Assembly (NCBI GenBank): GCA_902805475.1
Contig: CADCSX010000003.1
Coordinates: forward strand, 2,418,001-2,482,000
Direction of reading: 5' to 3'
Origin: Entonaema liquescens
Taxonomy: Eukaryota; Ascomycota; Sordariomycetes; Xylariales; Xylariaceae
DNA length: 64,000 nt
Positions 54,943 through 64,000 of the stretch are shown here, one piece after another; the first letter of the stretch is position 1; each line of letters begins with the position of its first letter. The position numbers were made by a program, and so were the translations under genes. The notes beneath the pieces are model-generated. The model did not search any database, was not told where the DNA came from, and saw only the letters and a list, made by a program, of their open reading frames with translations.

Positions 54943-56595
54943 TTAGATATCCAGTCTTCGAGGTATGGAATGTTCTTGTGCAACACGAAGTACCAATCGT
55001 ACATAATTGTCAACCATCCTGTTGTCATCAATATCCTCATCGCCTACTATCTCAGTGTGCCATTCGATAAATCCATATTTGAGGTATAATTTCATGAAAT
55101 CGTAAGCATTTAGATAATGCCAATTATGATTCAGCTCTTCTGCAAAGGACAGCCATTCATCCGGGTGAACGGACCTCGGACTTGCGCCCGCGTTTAATAG
55201 GGCAACTATCACCGCGAGGTGCCTGAGCCGGACGGCGTCATATAACGCTGATCTAGGAACTTCGCACCCGGGGAAACCCAATACTGGATCAACAGGAGGT
55301 AGTTGTGTTTCTAGGGATTGTCCCCGTGCGACCCATCTGGAAGCAATAATTCGGACAGCGCCGCTATTACCACAGAGAACCGCCCGGCGCAACCATTCCC
55401 TATTGTCGAAGCCATCCGTGCTTGTGACAGCGTATTGGAAATTGCGTAGGGAACTTTTGCCGGTTAGGAGTGCGAGCTGCACAATTTCCTCCCTATGCTC
55501 TAGCACTTGTGCAACGAGATGGTGAGGCAGCTCGGGGTTATCCAAAAGGAATTTTTGGATATAGTCCATATGCTCTACGAAGTAATCAAAGCACTCCCCC
55601 GTTGACGCTTGATTTATTATAGAAGCATGGGTAAGCAACCAAACCGCGTACTCCTCCCAGCGCGACGCACTTCGAGCCGCACGGTGCATGAGCGGATTTT
55701 TCAGCATATGCAGAATTTTGATAGCGTCTCGTGATCCACCTTCGGAACCAAGAGCCAATGCGATGGGGTTTTCGCTATAACCGGACCTCGAGTTTACGGG
55801 AAGTGGGAGGATTTCACCATCGGACGTGTACGTCAAGTCAAGGATACGTTGGATGAGGCGGGGGAGCTTTCCTGATTGAGCCGCCTTGGGTAATATATCA
55901 ACGAGTCCCTCAGAAAGTAGAATTTGACGGTCTGAGTTTCCTTCCGGTAGGCTCAACGTCCGATCTACTACCGCGGTAACATATCGGTCCATTCCCGAAT
56001 CTATCGCCGTCAAGAAGATAGGTGTAAGACCATAAACAGGTGGCAACCTAAGATTACCAATTTGGGCTTGTTGCCTAAGTACACCTTGAAAGGTCCCATA
56101 GACGACAAGAGCCACGGCACAATCCTCGGTATTTTTGCGAGCTAGAGCCCTTTTCTCCATACGAAACAGGTTTACCGCACATTTTATTGCACTTACACAG
56201 TGCCGGTGCAAAGGCGGCGCACCTGAGAGCTCCGGACTTTTATCCTTATCAATGAATCTCATCCAAATGAGGGTATCTGGATGGTCCTTAAGTAGCATCT
56301 CGATGACATCAGCTCGACATGCCCGAACGGCTGTTACTAATGGTGATTCACGTATCCAGGGCCCCCCTTTATTAGCATTTGTCGGTTTGACCCGTTCTCT
56401 CTCAAATGCGTGAGCGAATTCGCGGATGAAGTTGATATCGGCACCGCGTTGTCCGATTGCTGAGAATAATAGAGGCAATGGGCATTCTCCTTTGGAAGCC
56501 CCTATCTGTACCTGTGCATCTACCTCGGCAATGCTACCAGGTTGCCTGAGAAGGTCGGGATTAGCCATCGCGGCTTCGAGTATAGAACCTTCCAT
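54943..56595 (-). CDS. Degenerate ankyrin-repeat-like protein
   Basis: Intronless, 550 residues. Ankyrin-like helix pairs can be picked out: ESPLVTAVRACRADVIEMLL near residue 83, REWLRRAVLCGNSGAVRIIA near 425, and RSALYDAVRLRHLAVIVALL followed by NAGASP near 465. Between them the repeats are too diverged to place with confidence. There is no signal peptide or other domain. Ankyrin proteins bind partners; no function follows. It is the last unique gene before the AT-rich block. Its G+C content and codon use are normal, so the RIP process did not spill into it. Confidence 0.75.
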   Translation of the reverse strand: MEGSILEAAMANPDLLRQPGSIAEVDAQVQIGASKGECPLPLLFSAIGQRGADINFIREFAHAFERERVKPTNANKGGPWIRESPLVTAVRACRADVIEMLLKDHPDTLIWMRFIDKDKSPELSGAPPLHRHCVSAIKCAVNLFRMEKRALARKNTEDCAVALVVYGTFQGVLRQQAQIGNLRLPPVYGLTPIFLTAIDSGMDRYVTAVVDRTLSLPEGNSDRQILLSEGLVDILPKAAQSGKLPRLIQRILDLTYTSDGEILPLPVNSRSGYSENPIALALGSEGGSRDAIKILHMLKNPLMHRAARSASRWEEYAVWLLTHASIINQASTGECFDYFVEHMDYIQKFLLDNPELPHHLVAQVLEHREEIVQLALLTGKSSLRNFQYAVTSTDGFDNREWLRRAVLCGNSGAVRIIASRWVARGQSLETQLPPVDPVLGFPGCEVPRSALYDAVRLRHLAVIVALLNAGASPRSVHPDEWLSFAEELNHNWHYLNAYDFMKLYLKYGFIEWHTEIVGDEDIDDNRMVDNYVRLVLRVAQEHSIPRRLDI

Positions 56596-57012
56596 GATTT
56601 CTTTCTGATATGAATTTGCGGTATATGTTACTTCTACTCAAGACTTACAAGCAGCGTTATTGATAACTTAATTTCTCGGATCAAGTATGGTGATAGCTAA
56701 ATCTCAAATTTTTGTTATGATGAATATTTAGATATCGTTCATGGAAAACAGCTAGAGGCTAGTCAGCTTTATAAGCACCTCTGGAATATGGGCAAGACAA
56801 TGAATTGTTCCTCAACGGGCACGCTGTTCAGAAATAACGGTTCGGATGTATTACATATTATGGGATTCTACTATCCGATCAATGATAATGTCACATTGTT
56901 GTCACAAGTCGGGATTCTATTGTATGAGCACAGAATGAAAGCAAAACTATTCCCTTATATATCGATTTATTATTTAGAGACCGTTTTATTAAACGGCTTG
57001 TACTATCTTTGA
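56596..57012. other. Transition to the AT-rich block
   Basis: Promoter side of the ankyrin-like gene. The frame 56788-57012 (74 codons) has no domain. G+C falls sharply at about 57,015. Confidence 0.4.
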
Positions 57013-58225
57013 ATTTTTGTAACGTTTAAACGCCATTTTAAACCGTTTAAAAAACTTTAATAATATTAATTAAAGTAAATCATTTATTTATAAATTTACT
57101 TTATTATAAATATAATTAAAATAAAATTATTATTAATATTTTTAATTATATTTATTTATTTATATTTTTATTATTATTTTTATAATTTTAATATAATTTT
57201 ATATTAAATCGTTATTTTTTTTAATAGTTTTTTTAAATTTAATTTTTATATTTATAAATATATTAATTTATTTTTTTATTAAATATAATTTTAATTTTAT
57301 TTTTATTTTTTTTTATATTTTTTAATCGTATAAATTAATTATTTAAATTAAAAATAATTTTATAATATTTTTTAAATTTTATTTTTTTAATATAATTATT
57401 AAATAATTATTATTAAATTTGCGAAACGATTATTAATTTATTAAATTATTAGTTTTTTAACGAAAATTTTTACCGTAAAAAAACATCGAATTATATAATC
57501 GTATATATGTAATATATAATAATATATAAAATTAAAACATATAATAATCGTACACGTTATATTTTTAAAATATATCACGTAATCGCAACCACGTGATAAT
57601 AATTAATTTAAAATTCGGTAATAATTAAAACGTTAATTTTATTATTAAATATTTTACCGAATTTTCGAAATAATAATTACGTAATAAACGTATTAAAAAT
57701 AAAATTAAATAAAAAAAACGTTAATTATATAATTTTTAATTTTTATAAAAATTTAAATATATTAACGTGTAATTTAATTATTATTATAAAAAAATTAATA
57801 AATTTTAAAATTATAAATAATAAAAATTAAAAAAATAAAATAATTAAAAATTATAATAAATAATAAATATAAATTTTTTTTAAATTTAATTTTTAAAATA
57901 AATTATAAATTTAATATTTTTTAATTTATATTAATATATTTAAATTTTATTATTAATTTTTAAATTTTAAAAAAAATTTATAAAATTTTTATTTTTTTTT
58001 TTTTTTTTTAAAATAATAATTTTTAAATATAAAAAAGATTTTTGATTTTTTATAACGCAATATTATAAGAAATTAATAATAATTTATTAAAAATAAATAA
58101 TTATAATATTTAAAAAATTACGATAATTTTACATCGTAATTATAATAATAACGTTATTTAAAAACGTTAATATTAAAATAATAGCAAAAAATTTAACGCG
58201 TAATGCGTTTAAATTAACTATAATA

Positions 58226-58264
<39 letters not shown>

Positions 58265-59149
58265 TTAAAAAAAAAAATAAATAAATAAAAAAAAATACGA
58301 AAAAATAATTATAATATTATTTAAAATATTAATAAATTTAATATGTGAAGAAAATAAAATAGAAATTAATAAATTGAAAACGTAAATTATTAAAATAATA
58401 AAGAAAAAAATATAATGTTTACGCATTATTTAAAAACGGAAACAAAATGACGATATGCTAAATTAATTATATTTAAAAATATAAAAAAAAAAATAAAAAA
58501 AATGAAAATAAAAATTTTAAAAAAAATGAATATTATTAAAATTTTTTAAAGTTTATAAATGGTAAAATAGTTGTAAGTAAATGTGGTAATTATAAACGGT
58601 TAAATTTGAAATAACGTAATAACGGTTTTATTATAAAAAATAAAAAAAATTATTATTAAAAAAAGTTTAATAGATTTAAAAATAATTAAAAAAATATTAA
58701 GAAATAATAAAAATAATTAATTAAATTTTAAAAAAGTAAAAAATAATAATGATACGTAAATTCCGAAATAAAATTATTACGGTTATATTTTAAAAAAACA
58801 TAAAAATTTATAAATAAAAAAAAATAAAAATAAATAAAAAAAACCTTCGGAAATTAAATTATAAATGTTAATTGATTTTTTATTTTTATAATAAAAAACC
58901 TTAAAACGAATAAATTATAAAATATGTACGTTAATTTTAAAAAATTATTAATAAATATTAAAATAAAAAATTGTTAAAATATTAAAAATTAAAAATTAAT
59001 ATATTATAAAAAAAAAATTTAAATATATAATATTAATTAAAAAAGTAATTTTATTAAAAATAATAAAGATTTTATATAATAATAAATTATTTTAAAAAAT
59101 AAAGTTTTTTTAATACGAATTTTTTATAAAAAATGTGAAAATAAAATAA

Positions 59150-59253
59150 TATTATAAATGTTACGGTTTTAATTATATAATAAAATATTACGAATAATAA
59201 GTAAAATGTAATAAATGTGTAAAAGTAACGTATAAAGAAAAAACGGAATTATA
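59150..59253 (+). pseudogene. LINE ORF1 (gag) zinc-knuckle remnant
   Basis: Codons from 59,150 read YYKCYGFNYIIKYY then, after two stops, VKCNKCVKVTYKEKTELY. Tyr (TAT/TAC) is what Cys (TGT) or His (CAT/CAC) becomes after G-to-A or C-to-T change. With that in mind the spacing fits C-x2-C-x4-H-x4-C followed by C-x2-C-x4-H-x6-C, the paired knuckles of LINE ORF1 proteins. Three of the knuckle cysteines are still intact. Confidence 0.75.
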
Positions 59254-61382
59254 TAAAAAAAATTAAATGTAAAAATTATAATAAAGTAAAAAAAGTAAAA
59301 AAAAAAGTAAAAAAAACATATATATATAAATTACGATAATTTAAAAAAAGAAAAAAATTTAAATATTTTTTAAACGTAATTTATATTATTTATAACGGTT
59401 TTATATTTGTAATATTTAAAAAAATAAAAAAGGAAAATTTCTTAAAAAATAAATTAAATAATATTATAAATCCGAAACTATTTTTTTTAACTTTAAAAAC
59501 GTTTAAAAAAGGAAAATTTAAAAAAACGATGTATATAATAAATATATTAAAAATAATATATATTTTTTTAATATTATTTTTAATATCGATAATGATGTTT
59601 AAAGTTAAATTAATTTTATTTAAATAAATAATTTATATATAAAAATAAAATGATATATAATTTTTTAAAAATATATAATAACGAAAATAAAAATAATATA
59701 TTAAAATGTAATATAAAATAATAAAATATTATTTTAAATTTTAAAAATACGAAATAACTTAAATTTAATTACGGTATAAAAACCATAATTTATAAAAAAA
59801 AAATTATATAATTTATTAATTAATAATTATAAAATAATATAAAGTAAATTAAAATATATTATGTTATATATAATTAAAATCATAAATAATATAAAATAAA
59901 TAAATAAAATAAAATATAATTAAACAACGTATAAATTATATATTAAACGCGGAATAATAATAATGTGGAATATTTATATAAAATTAAAAAAAATAACGAA
60001 ATATAATTTTTTTTTAAAAATAAATAATAAAAAAAAAATGGGAAATATATTATAATAAAAAATTTTAATATATATTACTTTATTTAAAATAAAGAAAATA
60101 AAATAATAAATAATTTAAATATTTTATTAAATTTAACGGAATAATAATAATTAAGTTTAATTATAATAAAAAACCAACTTATAAAAATAATAAAAAATTA
60201 AAAAAATTTAATAATTGATTTAATATAAATAAATATAAAAATACTATATATAATGTTTTAAAAGTTAAATTAAATAAAATCGAATTATAAAACATAATTA
60301 ATTAAAATTATTATAAAAAATATTTAAAACAAATCCCGTAAATTTCGCGAAAAATATAAAAAATAAATATAAAAAAACCTTAATTTAACAATAATAAAAA
60401 TAAAAATAAAAAAATTATCAATATTAAATTTTTTTTTAAATTTTAAAGAATTAAATTTTTATATTAATTATATAATAAAAAAACTTTAAAAAATAATAAA
60501 TTTAATAATATTAAAATAGAAAATAATTTTACTTATAATAGTTAAATAATAAATTAAATAAATCATTAAAATAAAAAAAGAAATTTTATATAAAAAAAAA
60601 AAATAATAAAATATAAAAATAATATAAAATTAAAAATAAAACATTAATATAACAAAAATGTACTATAAAATAATATAAAAAGTAAAAAAAGTTTAATAAT
60701 GGAAAATGGTAATAAAAACGTTAAAAAATAATAAATTTTTATAAAAACTAAAAAAATAAATTTAATTTAAAAATTAATAAATTAATATAAAAAATAAAAT
60801 TATTTTAACGTTAAAAAGAAATATAAGTAAATAATTATAAATAATTACTTATATATAAAAAATAAATATATTTTAAATAAAGTTTTTTCCCGAATTTAAA
60901 CTTAAATTTAATAAATATAACTTTTAATAAAATGCTTAACGAAAAATTTATAATTAACAATTATGTAAAATAAAAAACGGTTAAAAATATATTAACAATT
61001 ATAAAAAAATAAAAAATTTTAAAAAAAAATAAAATATTAATAAAATTCTTATATAAATGTAATAAATTATTATTTAAAATTATTATAATAATAATAATAA
61101 ATAATTTTTATTATAAATATTATTTAATAAAGTTTCGTATAACGATAATTATTATATTATTTAAATTAAAAAAAATAAAAAAAAAAAAAAACGTTTTTAA
61201 ATATATATAAATTAATAATATTATTAAATACTTTAAGAAAAATAATAAAAAAATTAATAACGTCACGTATAACGTTTGCAACGGAAATAAATAACGTTTT
61301 TTTTTAAAAAATAAATAAATAATAAAAAATATAAATTAATAAAAATAATTATTAAAATAATAACGGAAATAATATATTTAAT

Positions 61383-62285
61383 ATAAAAAAATAAAATAAA
61401 AATATCATTATTATAATTTAATATAATGGAAATATTTAATTATATTATTTTAAAAAAGTTATTATATATTTTTTAAAAAAAAAACTTTTTAAATAAGTAA
61501 TAAAATGGATTAAAAATTATTTAAAAAATAAAAAAATATAATTAACGTTTAAAAGTAAATTTAATTTAAAAATAAATTTTTAAATAAATGTTTTATAAAG
61601 GTTTTTATTATTTTTTATTTTATTTATTTTATATATATTAATATTTTATAAAAAATTAAAAAAAAATAAAATATTTATAATTAATTTTACGAATAATATA
61701 AATTTAATAATAGTAGGTTTAAATATTAAAGAAAATTGTAAAAAATTAGAAAATGTATATTTTAAATGTATTTAATAAGTGAAATAATATAAAATAATTT
61801 TCGTTTTTTAAAAAAATAAATTAATGTATTTTATTAAAATATATAAATTAAATAAAAACGTAATGTAATTAAAAAACGTAATGGTAAAATTAATGGAAAA
61901 TGTAAGATTTTTAAAAATTTAATTAAATAAGAAATTAAAATGGATAAAATATTTAAAAATAATTAAAGTAAAAATGGAAAAATAATAATATGTTTTTTCG
62001 AAATTAACGATATTTATATAAGGATATAATTTTTTAAAAATAAGGAAAATATATATGAAAATTATAAAGAATATTATAATATATAAAATAATTACGTGGT
62101 ATATATTAAGTAAAAAAAGTAAAATAAATAAAATAATAATAAAATTAAAAAAAATATAATTAATTTATTTTTAAAAAATGATAAAAATATATAAAGTAAT
62201 GTTAATTAAATATATAAAAAGTAAAATAGGATGTTTTTTATTAAATTTATATTTAAATAAAAAAGTAATTAAATTCGAAAAAAAA
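61383..62285 (+). pseudogene. LINE ORF2 reverse transcriptase remnant
   Basis: In the frame with codons starting at multiples of three, VIKWIKNYLKNKKI is the segment before motif B. At 61,587-61,634 the fixed PQGSPLSPILF motif survives as a chain in which Gln is a stop, Gly reads Arg, and Ser/Pro read Phe/Leu. At 61,686 the catalytic F-x-D-D reads FTNN, followed by INLIIVG and KENCKKLE. Further on, NVRFLKI and LNKKLKW match the usual segment after the palm. The 62,190-62,280 part reads KYIKSKIGCFLLNLYLNKK, the conserved post-RT box of fungal LINEs. Every deviation is a C-to-T or G-to-A type change. Confidence 0.85.
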
Positions 62286-64000
62286 AATAATAATGAAAAT
62301 AATCTTATGGAAAAAATAAGAAAAAAAACTTAAAAATAATTTTAAAAATTATAAATGTAAAGTTAAAATTTAATAAAAAAAAAGCGGGGTAAGTTATAAA
62401 ACTTTTTTATTATTATTCCGGTAAAGAAATTAAAAGAAAATTCATGTATAAAATAAAAATAAGTTAAATTATAAAAAAAAAATAATTTTTTAAAAGAAAT
62501 GTTATTATAAATATAAAAAACGAGATAAAATTAAAGATATATTTAAAATATAATTATATTAAAATTTTTATTAAAAAATAAATAGTTAAAGAAAATTTAT
62601 AAATTATTAAAAAAATATAAAGTTTTAATATTAATTTAAATGTATATAAAAAAAATAAAATTAAAAATATTTTTATTTAAATGGAAAATGTTTAAAATAA
62701 AAATATTGTAATGTTAATATAAGTAAAAAGAAATAACGTATTATATAATAATGGAATATATAAAATTTGCAATTTAAAAAGAAAAATTACGTAATAAATT
62801 AATGTTAAAAACGTTTAAATTATAATACGATTACGAAAAAATTATGGAAAACGATAAGAAAATAAATTAAATTATATAATAGTTTTTAAAATTGAAAATG
62901 TTATTAATATATAAGTTAATAATTAATTTAATAAAAAAAAAAAATTTAAAAATTTAAATTTAAAGAAATTTTAATAAAATTTTAATAAATATAAATAAAA
63001 GAAAATATATATAAAGTTATTATGGTAAAATTGTAAAAATAAATCGATTATAATTTTTTTATGTTAAATATAATTTATTATTTAATTTTCAAAAAATTAC
63101 TATTATTATTAAATAATTTATTAATAATAAAAAAAATATTACTTTTAAAAAAGTTATTATTTTTTTTAATTTTAAAATTATTAAAAAGTTTTTTAATATT
63201 ACTGTTTTTATTATTATTATTAATATTTTTAATAACTTTAAAAGTTTTAAAAACTTTAATAATTTTAACTTTAACTTTTTTATTTTCTTTATTAAATTTT
63301 TCGTTTAATTTGTTAAAAAATATATTATTTAATTTTTTTTTTAAAACTGTAAAATTTAAAAAGTTTAAAATAAATAAAAAACTCTTTAAGAAAAAAAAAG
63401 TATTAAATTATAATAATATAAGTATGTTTTTTATTAATTTTTTTAATAAATATAATAAAAACTTTATAATGAAATATGCGTTTTATAATAATTTATTAAA
63501 TAAACTTATAATTTTTAAATAAAAATCAAAGTAAAAAAATAATTATTTATTTAAAAATTTAAAATAAAAAATTAATAAGAATAATAAAAAAAAAAGTAAA
63601 TTAAAAACAATGGAAATTAACTTTATTATAATTAAAATAAAAATATAAATTAAAAATTATATTACGTTAATATTATAATTAAATGCGGTATTAATTATGA
63701 TTTAAACAATTAATAATTTTAAAATTATATTATTTTATAATTATAATAAATTTATAAATAAGTTATTTTACGATAATTATAAAATGTAATTAAGTTATAT
63801 TTGAAATTTAATAATGGAAAAATATTATTTTAAAGCGGAAATTAAAAAATATTTAATCTTAAATATTATTGAAAAAAATTAAAAAAAAAATTATAAAATA
63901 TATTAAAATTTTAAAGTTTTTAATTATTTTATTTATTTTTTAAAAAAACTGTTAACGTAAATAAATATATAAATAATATAAAGAAAATATATTAAAATAT

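Larger units (their letters stand above)
58300..63000 (+). mobile_element. Ghost of a Tad-type LINE (non-LTR retrotransposon), RIP-killed
   Basis: In the A-rich strand, conserved LINE blocks appear in the proper order: two gag zinc knuckles (59,150-59,253), a reverse transcriptase core (61,383-61,790) and a post-RT segment (62,190-62,280). Stops within them fall where CAA/CAG or TGG codons of living copies would be. The endonuclease and RNase H parts are not read with confidence. Borders are approximate, set by the change in strand composition. Clade (Tad) is inferred from RT and post-RT wording typical of fungal LINEs. Confidence 0.8.
57013..64000. repeat. RIP-mutated AT-only block
   Basis: Seven kilobases of nearly pure A+T continue to the end of the window. 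Remaining cytosines on the + strand are mostly in CpG (ACG, TCG); CpA, CpT and CpC have largely vanished. This is the pattern left by repeat-induced point mutation of repeated DNA. From 57,050 to 58,000 the + strand is T-rich; from about 58,200 to 63,000 it is A-rich; 63,061-63,530 is T-rich again, so at least two or three pieces of different orientation are present. Poly-A/poly-T and AAT runs (58,228-58,260) are frequent. Confidence 0.93.

Noticed and set aside
63061..63522. 153-codon open frame in the AT block (Leu/Lys/Phe/Asn only)
   Set aside because: It uses almost only TTA, TTT, AAA, AAT and ATA codons and has the composition of the surrounding RIPped DNA. It is an open stretch in T-rich DNA and not a gene.
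57013..64000. Centromere or mitochondrial insertion as explanation of the AT block
   Set aside because: Readable LINE motifs and CpG-retaining C loss fit RIP; no mitochondrial genes are seen. A centromere location cannot be excluded but is not shown by this sequence.

Overview
This window comes from a filamentous ascomycete (Pezizomycotina). Genes carry short GT-AG introns of about 45 to 110 bases, several with CTAAY-type branch points. A HET-domain gene, a Zn2Cys6 regulator, a septin, DHA1 and ACS transporters and an AT-only block with the mark of repeat-induced point mutation (RIP) all fit. I see no basis for naming the genus. Most genes are multi-exon, so many of the coordinates below come from splice junctions I read by hand and not from single open frames.

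Layout. 1-6.4 kb: the 3' end of glycogen debranching enzyme, a cysteine-rich single-pass membrane protein, then a nest of small DNA transposons (a 620-bp element with 54-bp inverted ends and a 9-bp target duplication, and a 280-bp element with 53-bp inverted ends flanked by TA). 6.4-20 kb is accessory: a HET protein, a CYP504-type P450 with a one-base break near its start, an F-box-like/ankyrin protein, a Zn2Cys6-type regulator with half of its zinc cluster missing, a divergently transcribed sugar 3-epimerase, a short-chain dehydrogenase and a TauD-type 2-oxoglutarate dioxygenase. 21-38.5 kb is mostly housekeeping: La protein, a DHA1 transporter, mitochondrial ribosomal protein uS4m, a septin (AspB/Cdc3 group), a mitochondrial PPR protein and LSm4, whose first coding exon is only the ATG. 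39.7-56.6 kb: a His/Pro-rich membrane protein, an M28 glutamate-carboxypeptidase-like peptidase, two proteins of unknown family, an ACS/Dal5-type transporter, a hexokinase and a second ankyrin-like protein.

57.0-64.0 kb is a block of almost pure A+T in which the remaining C sits mostly in CpG. It is not empty. In one + frame the ghost of a Tad-type LINE can still be read: two CCHC zinc knuckles near 59.2 kb, a reverse transcriptase core at 61.4-61.8 kb and a conserved post-RT segment near 62.2 kb, all with stops where Gln or Trp codons would have been.

Genes next to each other here are mostly unrelated in function. The one stretch that could act together is 12.5-20 kb (regulator, sugar epimerase, SDR, TauD dioxygenase); that is inference from neighbourhood only. 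I found no convincing novel defence or biosynthetic system. The strongest unusual items are the readable RIP-killed LINE, the clean Mutator-like MITE, the two family-less proteins, the P450 frameshift and the half zinc cluster.
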